The notes: generated from the sequence alone by a model not told the origin. A stretch of DNA of 64,000 nt from Cellvibrio sp. KY-YJ-3 (GCF_008806955.1 NZ_CP031727.1:310001-374000), one strand, 5' to 3'. Numbered from the stretch's first letter, positions 1 through 12,855 are shown. Program-made: numbers and translations.

Positions 1-1
1 C

Positions 2-352
2 GCCGGTGTTTACGATGTGAACCTGCATTTGCAATCGTCACACTTTTCGGAAAAAGAACACCAGTGGTTTAAGGAAAATGTGGGTGACTACCAGACAGAG
101 TACGACTCACTAAAACAAATATCGCCGGTATTTAATGCAGCAAAATTGCAGAAACCACTACTGCTGATCCACGGGACAAAAGATGAGATAGTAGATCTGG
201 AGCATAGCTCACGCTTCAAATTGGCGCTCGACCAAGCCGATAAATCTACGAAGTTAATTGCGGTAGAAGGCCTGGGCCACAGTTTCAACTCGACTGCTGA
301 CGCAATAAAAGTATTAACGCCAAGCCTGACGTTTTTGAAAGAAAATCTGTAG
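2..352 (+). CDS. Alpha/beta hydrolase or S9-type peptidase, C-terminal part (5' end outside window)
   Basis: The frame is open from base 2, so the gene begins before the window. The visible 116 or so residues are the end of an alpha/beta-hydrolase fold. LLLIHGTKDEIV is the usual strand and turn carrying the acid residue, and GLGHSF carries the catalytic His. The segment DSLKQISPVFNAAKLQKP before it is typical of dipeptidyl-peptidase IV/acylaminoacyl-peptidase-like (S9) enzymes, where catalytic domains end this way. The nucleophile Ser is outside the window, so substrate cannot be judged. The gene converges with proB. An imperfect GC inverted repeat lies between the two stops (359-378), without a good T tract. 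Confidence 0.75.
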   Translation, partial: AGVYDVNLHLQSSHFSEKEHQWFKENVGDYQTEYDSLKQISPVFNAAKLQKPLLLIHGTKDEIVDLEHSSRFKLALDQADKSTKLIAVEGLGHSFNSTADAIKVLTPSLTFLKENL

Positions 353-388
353 TGCACAGCGCCCGCATTAAGGGGCGCCTAAGCACAA

Positions 389-1513
389 CTAGCCGACAAC
401 CAGATTATCGCGATGAATCAATTCGTTATCATCGCGATAACCTAAAACATCCGCGATTTGGCTGCTGGGTTTACCGATAATTTTACGCGCTTCATCGGCG
501 TGGTAATTAATTAATCCGCGCGCGATTTCTTTGCCGTTTAAATCTTCGCAAATCACCATATCACCACGGGTGAAATCACCGCGCACTTCTTTGACGCCCA
601 CTGGCAAAATACTTTTACCTTTCTCGCGCACCATGCGCACTGCACCGTCGTCCAGAATAATGGTGCCGCGGGTTTGCAACTGGCCGGAGATCCAGCGTTT
701 GCGTGCGGCTTGTGGCTGTTGTTCGGCCCACAAAAAAGTGCCTAGGTTTTCACCGTCCGCAATACGCAGCAATGCATTTTCAATGCGCCCTCCCACAATT
801 ACTGTGTCGGCACCGGAGCGCGCAGCAACTCGTGCGGCGCGCACTTTGGTAATCATGCCGCCGCGCCCCAAGGCACCACCAGTACCCCCAGCCATTTGCT
901 CCAGGCGATTATCATCAGCGGCGATTTCACTCAGCAGTTGCGCATCGGGATTGGAGCGCGGGTCGCTGTCGTACATGCCTTTTTGGTCGGTGAGAATGAC
1001 CAACAAATCCGCCTCAATTAAATTGGCCACCAGCGCACCGAGGGTGTCGTTATCGCCAAAGCGAATTTCGTCGGTAACCACTGTGTCGTTTTCGTTAATC
1101 ACCGGCACCACATTTAACCCCACCAGGGTTTTTAAGGTGGAGCGCGCATTTAAATAGCGCTGGCGAGAGGATAAATCGTCGTGGTCGAGCAGCACTTGTG
1201 CGGTGAGCAAACCGTAGCGCTGGAATTCCACTTCATAAGTTTGAATCAAACTCATTTGACCAACAGCGGCCGCCGCTTGCAGCTGATGAATTTCAGTCGG
1301 GCGCGCAGCCCAACCTAAACGGCGCATGCCAGCGGCAACGGCGCCGGATGAGACCAATACCAGTTCAATGCCGCGCAGACGCAGCTCAGCCATTTGTTTG
1401 ACCCAACCGGCAATGGCCTCAGCATCAAGACCTTTACCATCATTGGTAAGGAGAGCGCTGCCGATTTTTACTACCCAGCGCTTAGCTTGGGGAATGATGT
1501 TTCTTTTGCTCAT
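389..1513 (-). CDS. proB: Glutamate 5-kinase
   Basis: ProB phosphorylates L-glutamate to glutamyl 5-phosphate, the first step of proline synthesis in the cytoplasm. The 374-residue product has the usual two-domain length. An amino-acid-kinase domain comes first (VVKIGSALL near residue 14, then [19 protein letters not shown] and [12 protein letters not shown]) and a C-terminal PUA domain covers about residues 280-360. The family is normally feedback inhibited by proline; nothing in the sequence argues against that. It lies 139 bases downstream of obgE on the same strand, the common gammaproteobacterial order rplU-rpmA-obgE-proB, with an inverted repeat at 1575-1600 between them. The ATG start fits the family N-terminus. 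Confidence 0.97.
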   Translation of the reverse strand: MSKRNIIPQAKRWVVKIGSALLTNDGKGLDAEAIAGWVKQMAELRLRGIELVLVSSGAVAAGMRRLGWAARPTEIHQLQAAAAVGQMSLIQTYEVEFQRYGLLTAQVLLDHDDLSSRQRYLNARSTLKTLVGLNVVPVINENDTVVTDEIRFGDNDTLGALVANLIEADLLVILTDQKGMYDSDPRSNPDAQLLSEIAADDNRLEQMAGGTGGALGRGGMITKVRAARVAARSGADTVIVGGRIENALLRIADGENLGTFLWAEQQPQAARKRWISGQLQTRGTIILDDGAVRMVREKGKSILPVGVKEVRGDFTRGDMVICEDLNGKEIARGLINYHADEARKIIGKPSSQIADVLGYRDDNELIHRDNLVVG

Positions 1514-1652
1514 GAAGAGATGCGCTCAAGAATAATTGTTAAATTTTTATGCAAACACCGGGCGCATAATGCAACACGCCCGGAACGAGACCCGGGCGTG
1601 AGATTACACTATTTTTTTTCGCTGACTAATCGCAAAATCAACGCGCATTTAA

Positions 1653-2858
<1,206 letters not shown>

Positions 2859-2948
2859 TCACTCCACAGGAATAAAAATAAATACAATAAAATCATTAAC
2901 GCAAATCGTCAGAACTGGATAGCAACCCTGCATATCGTCCTGAATATA

Positions 2949-2982
2949 AAAAAGCCCCATCGTGAACGATAGGGCTTTTTTA
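2949..2982 (-). terminator. Hairpin terminator after rpmA
   Basis: An A-tract, a GCCC...GGGC stem with ATCG/CGAT continuation and a T-tract form a stem-loop in the gap between rpmA and obgE. A-tract and T-tract on both sides make it work in either orientation. On the minus strand it would end or attenuate the rplU-rpmA message before obgE. Confidence 0.7.
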
Positions 2983-3038
2983 TTGTTCTTCATTTGCCCA
3001 CTGCAAGCAGTAAGCTTGGCTAGTTTTTTAGCGCAATA

Positions 3039-3299
3039 TTAAGCAGCAGGAATGATGCTTACGTATTGACGGCCAAAAGCGCCTTTAATTTCGAACTTAA
3101 CAGTACCGTCCACTTTCGCGAACAGAGTGTGGTCTTTACCCAGACCTACGTTTACACCAGCGTGAAACTTGGTGCCACGTTGACGAACAATAATGCTGCC
3201 GCCAGAAATCAACTCGCCGCCGTAAGCTTTAACACCAAGGCGTTTCGCTTCTGAATCGCGACCGTTACGAGAACTACCAACCCCTTTCTTGTGAGCCAT
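3039..3299 (-). CDS. rpmA: 50S ribosomal protein L27
   Basis: L27 sits at the peptidyl-transferase centre of the 50S subunit. The 86-residue product begins [20 protein letters not shown], the canonical L27 N-terminus, and continues with [16 protein letters not shown]. It starts with a short mature-like N-terminus, without the cleaved extension seen in Firmicutes. It is 16 bases downstream of rplU on the same strand, with a purine-rich ribosome site (GAGG) before its ATG, so the two are certainly cotranscribed. Confidence 0.98.
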   Translation of the reverse strand: MAHKKGVGSSRNGRDSEAKRLGVKAYGGELISGGSIIVRQRGTKFHAGVNVGLGKDHTLFAKVDGTVKFEIKGAFGRQYVSIIPAA

Positions 3300-3315
3300 T
3301 TTATAGCCTCCTCAA

Positions 3316-3633
3316 TTAACCTTTGATAGCAGTGATTTTCACTTCGGTGAACCACTGACGATGACCTTGACGCTTCATGTGGTGCTTACGACGACGGAAT
3401 TTGATGATCTTCACTTTGTCGGCACGGCCATGAGCAACTACTTCAGCAGTAACGGTTGCGCCTTCAACAACAGGAGCGCCAATTTTGACGTCTGCGCCGT
3501 TAGCAACCAGATACACTTTGTTGAATTCAACAACGCCGCCAGTAGCGAAATCGATTTTTTCGAGTTTGAGGGTTTCACCCACAACTACGCGATGTTGCTT
3601 ACCACCGCTTTCAAATATTGCGTATGCACTCAT
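3316..3633 (-). CDS. rplU: 50S ribosomal protein L21
   Basis: L21 binds 23S rRNA in the large subunit. The 105-residue product starts [20 protein letters not shown] and has the basic [14 protein letters not shown] segment near residues 80-94 that contacts rRNA. It is the first gene of the rplU-rpmA(-obgE-proB) group. A sigma70-like promoter lies upstream at 3749-3778, giving a leader of about 110 nucleotides. Confidence 0.98.
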   Translation of the reverse strand: MSAYAIFESGGKQHRVVVGETLKLEKIDFATGGVVEFNKVYLVANGADVKIGAPVVEGATVTAEVVAHGRADKVKIIKFRRRKHHMKRQGHRQWFTEVKITAIKG

Positions 3634-3748
3634 TTACTTTGCTCCATACTTTTATCCAGACGAATCTGGACTTGGACGACACGAAGTAGCTTGGCGATAT
3701 GCCTGGGCATTTGGGACTAGCGTCGTATACCGGTTTTCAGGGGCGGCG

Positions 3749-3778
3749 ATTGTATGCCAAGCCGCCAGATTATCGCAA
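3749..3778 (-). promoter_or_regulatory. Probable sigma70 promoter of rplU-rpmA
   Basis: Read on the minus strand there is TTGCGA, an 18-base spacer and TACAAT, a good match to -35 and -10 boxes. Initiation would be near 3742, leaving a leader of about 110 nucleotides before rplU. Predicted by eye only. Confidence 0.55.
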
Positions 3779-3809
3779 GCTAAAAAACCATCGCCATCGC
3801 AGTTTTTGC

Positions 3810-4736
3810 CTATTTAATGATCTGCAGAGCACTCAACCACAACTCCAGCGCTTGCGGCCAACTGGAGACAGTACCCTGCCCTTGAATCATGCCCACACCG
3901 TGGATAGTGGAGTTGTAGACATGCAGCTCCGACTGTTTACTGTATTTCTGCACCTCAGCAAAAAACATCAGGCTGTTACCGACAGGCACCGCTTGATCGC
4001 CCACACCATGCAGCATAAACACGGGCGGAACCCCTGCTTTGACTTGCTTCTGCAGTGAGTTATCACTCACTAATTGCGGCTCGGGATGGTCGCCCAACAA
4101 TGCCTTGCGCGAGCCAGCGTGAGCATCAGAGCCCTCCAGGGTAATTACCGGATAACCGAGAATGGCAAAATCCGGGCGCGCACTAATGTCAGCCAGTGGA
4201 TCAGTGTTGTCGCCCGCAAAGTCAAAACGGGTAGCGACACTGGCAGCTAAATGACCACCGGCGGAAAATCCTATCACCCCCACTTTAGCGGGATCTATCC
4301 CCCACTCCGCAGCATGCTGGCGCACCTGACGCACCGCACGCAAACCATCAAGCAAAGGCGCGGGAAAGCCGTGCTCCTGCATACGGTACTTGACCACAAA
4401 CGCTGCCACACCGCGCGCGGCAAACCATTTGGCGATGTCGTGCCCCTCGTGGTTAATTGCCAAACGAACGTAGCCACCGCCAGGGAAGATCACAATCGCG
4501 GCGCCATTGGCCTTGCTCGCCTCCGGCCAATAGGGCGTCATGGAGGCGTTATCCACACTATAAACGCGCTGATCCTTTACATGTTCGCGGTCGGGACTGA
4601 CCAAAGGCTTTTCATTCCACAAATAAAAAGCACCCACAGGGCGCGGGGTAGAGGGTTGTTCGGCAAACACTTGCGTAGTTACTCCAATACAAAACAAACA
4701 GCAGACAAACAGGAAAACGCGATTAATAACAGCCAT
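3810..4736 (-). CDS. Exported alpha/beta hydrolase of the BD-FAE/acetyl esterase type
   Basis: This is a predicted secreted or periplasmic esterase of 308 residues. A signal peptide (about residues 1-25, ending VFA) is followed by the HGG-like oxyanion segment FPGGGY (84-89), the nucleophile elbow GFSAGGH (Ser158), an acid residue in HGVGDQAVP and a late catalytic His in STIHGVG. The layout matches small carbohydrate-ester hydrolases such as BD-FAE and acetylxylan-esterase-like enzymes, often found near polysaccharide-degradation genes. Here the neighbours are ribosomal protein genes and a ybeL-like gene, so the substrate cannot be inferred from context. It is monocistronic by appearance. Confidence 0.82.
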   Translation of the reverse strand: MAVINRVFLFVCCLFCIGVTTQVFAEQPSTPRPVGAFYLWNEKPLVSPDREHVKDQRVYSVDNASMTPYWPEASKANGAAIVIFPGGGYVRLAINHEGHDIAKWFAARGVAAFVVKYRMQEHGFPAPLLDGLRAVRQVRQHAAEWGIDPAKVGVIGFSAGGHLAASVATRFDFAGDNTDPLADISARPDFAILGYPVITLEGSDAHAGSRKALLGDHPEPQLVSDNSLQKQVKAGVPPVFMLHGVGDQAVPVGNSLMFFAEVQKYSKQSELHVYNSTIHGVGMIQGQGTVSSWPQALELWLSALQIIK

Positions 4737-4839
4737 AGGTAGATCTCGTCAGGGACGCCGGTTAATGATTATTGTGTTGACCGGTTTGACTATTGCCGAG
4801 CGACGGAAAACTGCCTGTTACTGGCGCCCCGCCTTTATC

Positions 4840-4869
4840 AATAAAATCGCCCGGTACATTGCCGGGCGA
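4840..4869 (-). terminator. Hairpin terminator after the DUF1451-like gene
   Basis: CGCCCGG and CCGGGCG form a seven-base-pair stem with a seven-base loop. On the minus strand it is followed by ATTTTATT. It sits directly after the stop of the gene at 4908-5258. Confidence 0.6.
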
Positions 4870-4907
4870 ACTGATAATAACAGCTGCAATGGAAATTTCA
4901 GCAGTGC

Positions 4908-5258
4908 TTAGTGCAGATGGGTTTCGTCGTCGCCCCACCAGTGGTGCAACTGCCAATCCACGCGCGTTGGGTCAGCGGCGCGCAGTAGCCAATCACTGGT
5001 GATCAGCTCCCACTCATAAAGCCCAAGCTTCAAATCCGACCAGATGCTGTGTGCGTCTTCGCGAATATAAGCCTTGGCTAAATCCACCTCTTCACCCACC
5101 ATCTGCTCGGCGGTAAGCTCGAGCTTGACCAGATCGTCAACCTCCTGTTTAAGCGCGCCCAGAGCCCCCGTTTCCTCGGGGCTGAAGGGCAAATCGAGCT
5201 GACTGACATGGTAGGGGTTGTCGGCAGCTTTATTGGTTGGATTATTCGTTGGCTTCAT
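4908..5258 (-). CDS. DUF1451 (YbeL)-like protein lacking the zinc ribbon
   Basis: A 116-residue acidic cytoplasmic protein. Its core, ELTAEQMVGEEVDLAKAY followed by WLLRAADPTRVDW, resembles the N-terminal helical half of YbeL/DUF1451, which has TRxEVDELTRAVRRD and then ADITDKTQLEW. The C-terminal CxxC...CxxC zinc ribbon of that family is missing: the protein ends in a His-rich WQLHHWWGDDETHLH. In E. coli ybeL neighbours leuS, and this gene is divergent from leuS, which supports the assignment. Function is unknown. No signal peptide or membrane segment is visible. Confidence 0.6.
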   Translation of the reverse strand: MKPTNNPTNKAADNPYHVSQLDLPFSPEETGALGALKQEVDDLVKLELTAEQMVGEEVDLAKAYIREDAHSIWSDLKLGLYEWELITSDWLLRAADPTRVDWQLHHWWGDDETHLH

Positions 5259-5376
5259 GGCAAATAACTCCCGCTAGCGCTTCAAGATATTTATACCCAC
5301 ATAGGCAGTACAGCCTCTATAATCACCGCCTTTCTCAACATTGAGTGCAAAACTCCACCTTCAGTATAGGCCTTAG

Positions 5377-7860
<2,484 letters not shown>

Positions 7861-7900
7861 AACCCCTCCCTTTTACAAGGGAGAACTACATGAGAGTGTT

Positions 7901-8440
7901 ATGAAAAAAATCATCGTCAGTTTATTAGTGCTCACCCTCACCGCTTGTGGCTGGCATTTACGCGGCTCTACAGCCGGCGGCGATAAGCTGGCGATGACAA
8001 CCCCGCTGGATTTAGTAATCGACGCCGAGGATAACCACTCGCCCTTGATGGACGCCCTGCGACAATCACTGAATAGCTTCAACATCAATGAAGTTAACAG
8101 TGCTACCGCCAACTCCCTGACCCTGACCTTGGGAGCAGAGATAATGGATAAACGCACCGCAGGTGTGGGTAGTGATGCATTGACCAGCGCCTATGAAATT
8201 ATTCTCAGCATGGATTATGTCGTTAGCAATACCGAAGGCGTCATCACTCCACTGAATACCCGTGCGCGTATTTCACGCACTTACAACTACGATGTGAACA
8301 ATGCCAACAGTGCCGCACAAGAAGAAAAATTGGTGCTGCAGGAAATGCGCAGTGAATTAGCACAAACTATTTTGCGTCGCACCAAAACCCTGTCGGTCAA
8401 AACATTGCCCGTCAAAGCGCCCGCTGCTGACGCTAACTGA
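7901..8440 (+). CDS. lptE: LPS-assembly lipoprotein LptE
   Basis: LptE plugs the LptD barrel that inserts lipopolysaccharide in the outer membrane. The 179-residue product starts MKKIIVSLLVLTLTACGWHLRG, a lipoprotein signal with the lipobox LTAC and the GWHLRG motif typical of LptE/RlpB. The open frame extends 17 codons upstream to 7850 inside the end of leuS, but those residues would spoil the signal peptide, so ATG 7901 is preferred. It sits 40 bases after leuS and one base before holA, indicating cotranscription. Confidence 0.94.
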   Translation: MKKIIVSLLVLTLTACGWHLRGSTAGGDKLAMTTPLDLVIDAEDNHSPLMDALRQSLNSFNINEVNSATANSLTLTLGAEIMDKRTAGVGSDALTSAYEIILSMDYVVSNTEGVITPLNTRARISRTYNYDVNNANSAAQEEKLVLQEMRSELAQTILRRTKTLSVKTLPVKAPAADAN

Positions 8441-8441
8441 T

Positions 8442-9491
8442 ATGCCCAAACTGCGCCCTGAACAACTGTCCGCCGCACTGGGCAAACAACTGGGCGCTAT
8501 TTATTTGGTGTCCGGCGACGAACCGCTGCTAATTCAGGAATGCTGCGATCAAATCCGCGCCGCCGCGCGTAAAAATGGTTTTAGCGAGCGCGAGCTGTAC
8601 CACATAGATACCAGCTTTGATTGGGGGCAATTACTCGCCGCCGCAAACAGCCTGTCACTCTTTGCCGAGAAAAAAATTATTGAAGTACGCATGCCCTCCG
8701 GCAAGCCAGGCGATAAAGGCGGCAAGGTTTTACAAGAGTACGCCCAGTCACCCGCCCCTGATAATTTGCTCTTAATCGTCACCGAAAAACTCGATGGCGC
8801 CACGCAAAAAAGCAAATGGTTCAAGGCCATTGAAGATGCAGGACAACACATTCAAGTCTGGCCAGTAACACCCGCTCAGTTGCCGCGCTGGATTGGTGTG
8901 CGCCTGCAGCAATCCGGTTTACATGCCGATAGCGACGCCATAGATTTGCTCGCCTCGCGTATTGAAGGCAACTTGCTCGCCGCCGCGCAGGAAATTGAAA
9001 AATTAAAGCTGCTCGCGACCGATAATCGCATCAGTTATGAACTGATGGCCTCCGTAGTCGCTGATAGCGCGCGCTACGATGTTTTTGGCCTTACCGACAA
9101 AGCCCTGCACGGCGATGCCCGCGCTGCCGTGCGCACCCTGCAAGGTTTAAAAACCGAAGGTACCGAACCCATCAATGTGCTCTGGGCAGTGACCCGCGAA
9201 ATTCGCGCCTTGATTCAAATCTCGCAAGCGGTTGCCCAAGGTAAACATTTTGAGTGGGCCGCCAAACAGGCGGGGGTATGGGATAAACGCCAGCCACTTA
9301 TTCAAGCCGCACTGCGCCGCCTAAAGCCTGCACAATTACAGCAATTGCTGCGCAAAGCCAATGGCATCGACAAAGCCGTCAAAGGTATGCGCAATGCCGA
9401 CCCATGGGATGAATTATTAGATTTAATTTTAAATATCGCTGGGGTGCAAAGTTTGAATATGCACAATGAGCGACTAAGCTTGAAAAGTTAA
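8442..9491 (+). CDS. holA: DNA polymerase III delta subunit
   Basis: HolA opens the sliding clamp within the clamp-loader complex. The 349-residue protein begins MPKLRPEQLSAALGKQ and contains YLVSGDEPLLIQE, SLSLFAEKKIIEVRMPSGK and the domain II segment LARIEGNLLAAAQEIEKL-like helix, all standard for the family. The C-terminal helical collar is complete. One base separates it from lptE. No terminator is evident directly after it. Confidence 0.96.
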   Translation: MPKLRPEQLSAALGKQLGAIYLVSGDEPLLIQECCDQIRAAARKNGFSERELYHIDTSFDWGQLLAAANSLSLFAEKKIIEVRMPSGKPGDKGGKVLQEYAQSPAPDNLLLIVTEKLDGATQKSKWFKAIEDAGQHIQVWPVTPAQLPRWIGVRLQQSGLHADSDAIDLLASRIEGNLLAAAQEIEKLKLLATDNRISYELMASVVADSARYDVFGLTDKALHGDARAAVRTLQGLKTEGTEPINVLWAVTREIRALIQISQAVAQGKHFEWAAKQAGVWDKRQPLIQAALRRLKPAQLQQLLRKANGIDKAVKGMRNADPWDELLDLILNIAGVQSLNMHNERLSLKS

Positions 9492-9674
9492 ATACTACTG
9501 GCAGTGCGAATTCAAAAATTAATGACACGATTCGCAAAAACAGTATCAATAAGTATTAATAATAAAATGCGCCACAAGCGCGATTTTCAAAAAACACACA
9601 GCCTGCGTTACCTATGCCTTATCGCCCAGATGGCGATAATGGTTATTTTTAACTTTACTGCAGGAATTTTTGCC

Positions 9675-10421
9675 ATGTATTTGTACTCCCGCTCTATTAT
9701 TCGCGCAGCTTCGGTTATTGCCTTAAGCGCCCTCTGCCACATGAGCTATGCGCAGACTGCACAAGTCTCCGCTGGCACGACGCCCACTAAACGCTCCACT
9801 GAATACTCATGGATGTCCGTTGCCACCTGGGATCGTATGCACGCCGAAGATGTATTGGTCGCCGAACACGATCAGGTAGATGTTTTGTTTGTAGGTGATT
9901 CAATTACCGCCGGATGGGATTGGCAAATTTGGGAGAAAAATTTCAAGCCCCTTAACGCAGCCAATTTTGGTATTGGTGGCGACGGCACCGCTAATTTACT
10001 GTGGCGCCTGCAGCACGGCACTATAGGTCAGTTACAACCCAAATTAATTGTGCTGTTAATTGGCGTAAATAATTTCGGCCTTTATAACGAAACACCGGAG
10101 CAAGCCGCCGCCGGTGTCACTGCAGTTGTCAAGCAACTCCAATTAGCCTGGCCCCACAGCAAAATCTTATTAAACGCCGTACTGCCCTTTGAAGAAAAAG
10201 CCGACTCACCCAAGCGCGCCATGGTCACAAAACTTAATTCTATTATTGCCAAGCTCGGCGATGAAAAATATATTTTCTTTAAAAATTATGGCGCAGCGTT
10301 ACTGCAAAAAGATGGCAGTATTTCACCTGAAATCATGGCAGATTTTCTGCACCCAACACCCAAGGGTTATCAAATCTGGGCCGACGCCATGTTGCCGGAC
10401 ATCAAACAACTGCTGCAATAA
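9675..10421 (+). CDS. Exported SGNH/GDSL hydrolase (PAF-acetylhydrolase-like)
   Basis: A predicted secreted esterase of 248 residues. The signal peptide ends near SYAQ (residue 27). Block I GDSITAGWD carries Ser76, block III is GVNNFGL, and block V DFLHPTPKGY carries the Asp/His pair near residues 223-226. The open frame reaches back to 9504, but ATG 9675 has AGGA at the right distance and gives a clean signal peptide. It precedes a second SGNH enzyme on the same strand. In saprophytes this PAF-AH-like group often deacetylates glycans; that role here is inference. Confidence 0.85.
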   Translation: MYLYSRSIIRAASVIALSALCHMSYAQTAQVSAGTTPTKRSTEYSWMSVATWDRMHAEDVLVAEHDQVDVLFVGDSITAGWDWQIWEKNFKPLNAANFGIGGDGTANLLWRLQHGTIGQLQPKLIVLLIGVNNFGLYNETPEQAAAGVTAVVKQLQLAWPHSKILLNAVLPFEEKADSPKRAMVTKLNSIIAKLGDEKYIFFKNYGAALLQKDGSISPEIMADFLHPTPKGYQIWADAMLPDIKQLLQ

Positions 10422-10458
10422 ATTTGTAGTGTCTACTTAAAATAGTACCTATTAAGAA

Positions 10459-10482
10459 AGTGCCTGCCCAAGAGCAGGCACT
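10459..10482. terminator. Hairpin between the two SGNH genes
   Basis: Nine-base arms AGTGCCTGC and GCAGGCACT form a strong stem-loop 38 bases after the first SGNH gene. No long T tract follows on the plus strand, so it may be a weak terminator or an mRNA-stabilising stem. Confidence 0.4.
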
Positions 10483-10530
10483 AGTTCACTTCCACAAACA
10501 CCAGAGCATTAGCCTCACACAGGTAACAAT

Positions 10531-11607
10531 ATGAAATATGCTTATTTTATATTTTGTTCGCTGACTGCACTTGCACTCAACGGCTGCACCCCAGTAACAC
10601 CACAGGAACCCACCGTAATTAGTATGCAAGCTACCCAAGCACCGCTCAGCATTATGGGGCGCACCCACAGCACTGGCGATTACGCCTATGAATTTGGTTT
10701 TCCTGGCGTGAGTTTTCGCACCGAGGTAATAGGCAAGACACTCACCGCCGAACTGCAAAGTTCCGGTGGCAATTCCTGGATTGATGTTATTGTTGATGAC
10801 AATCACATCACGCAAGTGAAACTGGAACAACAATTACAAACGATTGAATTATTTAATTTTGCCGACTCAGGACGACACTCAGTAGAAATTATTCATCGCT
10901 CGGAAAACTGGCACGGTAGCGTGACACTGAAAAAACTCACCTTAACCGAGGGGAAATTTTTACCCGCACCCGCACTGCCACAACGAAAACTATTAGTTAT
11001 GGGCGACTCAGTGACCTGCGGCGAAGCAATTGATCGCGTAAAGGGCGAAGAGAAAAACACACGCTGGTGGAATGCGCGCGAATCCTACGGCATGCTCACC
11101 GCGAAAGCACTCAATGCACAGGTACAATTAGTGTGTTGGGGCGGGCGCGGCTTGGTGCGCAGCTGGAACGGAAAAACCGATGATAAAAATCTGGCCGAAT
11201 TTTATGAGTTTACTGTTGGCGATCATAACCCCGCATTGAAATGGGATCACCGGAGCTATCAACCGGATTTAATTTTAATTGCGATAGGAACTAACGACTT
11301 CAGCCCGGGCATTCCCGCACGCGAAGACTACGTAACAGCCTATGTACAATTGATTAATAAACTTTTGCACAATCACCCGCAAGCGCACATTGCCCTGACT
11401 GATGGCGCAATCTTAAACGGCGAAAAAAAGGCGGCACTGATTGATTATTTACGCGAGACCATTTCACGGGTCAACAATACTCGCGTGCATCAACTGATTT
11501 CCAATCACTACCCGGGTGACGCACAGGATGCGCACCCCACCAAAGATCAACACACTGCAATGGCGAAAGATTTAACACCGCAACTTAAAGCCCTGATGCA
11601 TTGGTAA
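10531..11607 (+). CDS. CE2-type carbohydrate acetyl esterase lipoprotein
   Basis: A 358-residue two-domain esterase. The N-terminus is a lipoprotein signal (LALNGC, Cys19). Residues 35-140 form a beta-sandwich-like region (GRTHSTGDYAYEFGFPGVSF, then SGGNSWIDVIVDD). The SGNH domain follows with LLVMGDSVTCGE (Ser160), GTNDFS and an Asp/His pair in DAHPTKDQH (333-335). This jelly-roll plus SGNH order is that of carbohydrate esterase family 2, known from Cellvibrio, which removes acetyl groups from plant polysaccharides or transfers them. Outer-membrane or surface anchoring is expected. A clear terminator follows. Confidence 0.82.
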   Translation: MKYAYFIFCSLTALALNGCTPVTPQEPTVISMQATQAPLSIMGRTHSTGDYAYEFGFPGVSFRTEVIGKTLTAELQSSGGNSWIDVIVDDNHITQVKLEQQLQTIELFNFADSGRHSVEIIHRSENWHGSVTLKKLTLTEGKFLPAPALPQRKLLVMGDSVTCGEAIDRVKGEEKNTRWWNARESYGMLTAKALNAQVQLVCWGGRGLVRSWNGKTDDKNLAEFYEFTVGDHNPALKWDHRSYQPDLILIAIGTNDFSPGIPAREDYVTAYVQLINKLLHNHPQAHIALTDGAILNGEKKAALIDYLRETISRVNNTRVHQLISNHYPGDAQDAHPTKDQHTAMAKDLTPQLKALMHW

Positions 11608-11627
11608 AAAAAATTTTATATATCACA

Positions 11628-11655
11628 CAAAAAGGCATCTTCGGATGCCTTTTTG
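11628..11655 (+). terminator. Rho-independent terminator after the CE2 gene
   Basis: An A-tract, AAGGCATC, TTCG loop, GATGCCTT and T-tract form a textbook terminator that could act on both strands. Confidence 0.9.
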
Positions 11656-11895
11656 CTTTCTGCAAATCGGTGGCGCATAAAAAAACATTGACACCTTATG
11701 GTCACAAAGAACATTTGCGTGCTATGTTGATGTAATGCAGATATACAAGTCTGCGTGGTCAGCACAAAACCAATAACAATAAAAGAAATTCAATAGTTCT
11801 GTTTTGAAAATTGTCTGTACAAACAATTCAACACTCACACTAACGTGCTACCCGTGTAACTGTTCTTGCGACAGTTATGCATCCAGGAGTTTTAA
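11656..11895. other. Promoter region of the Ser-rich lipoprotein gene
   Basis: 240 bases without a gene. It contains an inverted repeat TAACTGT...ACAGTTA (about 11856-11878) close to the ribosome site CCAGGAG before the start at 11896. The repeat may be an operator or a leader stem. No other structure was recognised. Confidence 0.35.
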
Positions 11896-12855
11896 ATGAT
11901 AAAAAATATTTCACTAATCGTTTTTCTATCGGCATCATTGGTCGCGTGTGGCGGCAGCGACGACAAAAAAACTGACAGCAGTTCATCAGCTATAAGTTCA
12001 AGCACACCGGCTGTGTCCAGTGCTGCGACATCATCGGAAGCAACATCCGCTTCCGTTGTGGCTTTATCATCCGCCTCTCCCTCATCAGAGGCTGCCATGT
12101 CAGTGCCAGCATCATCACAAGCCGCAACATCAGACATGAGTTCATCGTCAGATATTTCTTCTGCAAGCAGCTCAATCATTGTAGTAACCAGCGCATCCAG
12201 TGTTGAAAGCAGTGTAGTAACATTGAGTTCTTCGGTAAGCAGTACAGTAGAGTCCAGTTCATCACTGAGTAGCGCAATAGCCTCCAGCACATCCAGCACT
12301 GATGTGTCGTCCAGCAGCGCAATCTCATCATCCAGTGTTGCATCGTCACAAGCGGGCAACAGCTACACCTTCACCAGTGTTGATGGTTGGTCAGTCAACG
12401 GGGGCGGCAGCCCTAATCAGCTGCAATTGGAACTCAATGCCGCAACGGGTTCTGGTATTAACATGGTTCCCATTGATTGGGCGGATAACGCTGCAACCAA
12501 CTACAAATACGAAGCGCGCTACACCTTGCCAAGCCCAGTAAATATCGCCGTAGGTAGCAAAATCAGTTACACAGTTACTATTCCCCAGTCTTACATCACT
12601 GACGCAACAGCAGTACTGCAAATTAATTGGGGGATTGCGGGCGGGACCTACAAATACGGTGGTAGCGGTGGCGGTTATAGAACACTGTCGGCGGCAGGTG
12701 GCGTGAGCGCAGATGCTGATTTTGTGATTACTGAAACCGTGACTAGCGGAAATGAACTGGCAGGAACTACAACCCTGGGACTTCAGCTTTCTGTAGCACC
12801 CACCAACACCGCCATTAAAGATAAGATTTTAATTAAACGTATCACCATTGAATAA
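11896..12855 (+). CDS. Ser-rich lipoprotein with a C-terminal beta-sandwich-like domain
   Basis: A 319-residue lipoprotein. Lipobox LVAC (Cys18) is followed by about 125 residues of Ser/Ala/Val linker with SSS runs and acidic spacers, the kind of linker used by Cellvibrio surface enzymes and binding proteins. Residues 155-319 form a compact domain rich in Gly, Tyr and Trp (DGWSVNGGGSPNQLQLEL at its start and IKRITIE at its end). This looks like a carbohydrate-binding-module-type beta-sandwich with a terminal strand. No catalytic motif is visible and I cannot place it in a CBM family with confidence. It may display a glycan-binding domain on the surface. Confidence 0.7.
   Translation: MIKNISLIVFLSASLVACGGSDDKKTDSSSSAISSSTPAVSSAATSSEATSASVVALSSASPSSEAAMSVPASSQAATSDMSSSSDISSASSSIIVVTSASSVESSVVTLSSSVSSTVESSSSLSSAIASSTSSTDVSSSSAISSSSVASSQAGNSYTFTSVDGWSVNGGGSPNQLQLELNAATGSGINMVPIDWADNAATNYKYEARYTLPSPVNIAVGSKISYTVTIPQSYITDATAVLQINWGIAGGTYKYGGSGGGYRTLSAAGGVSADADFVITETVTSGNELAGTTTLGLQLSVAPTNTAIKDKILIKRITIE

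Noticed and set aside
531-1157. 208-codon plus-strand frame opposite proB
   Set aside because: Shadow frame of a well-conserved gene.
11970-12360. Simple-sequence DNA repeat resembling a satellite or CRISPR
   Set aside because: It encodes an in-frame Ser/Ala linker with varied codons and irregular spacing; no direct repeats with spacers. No CRISPR array was seen in the window.
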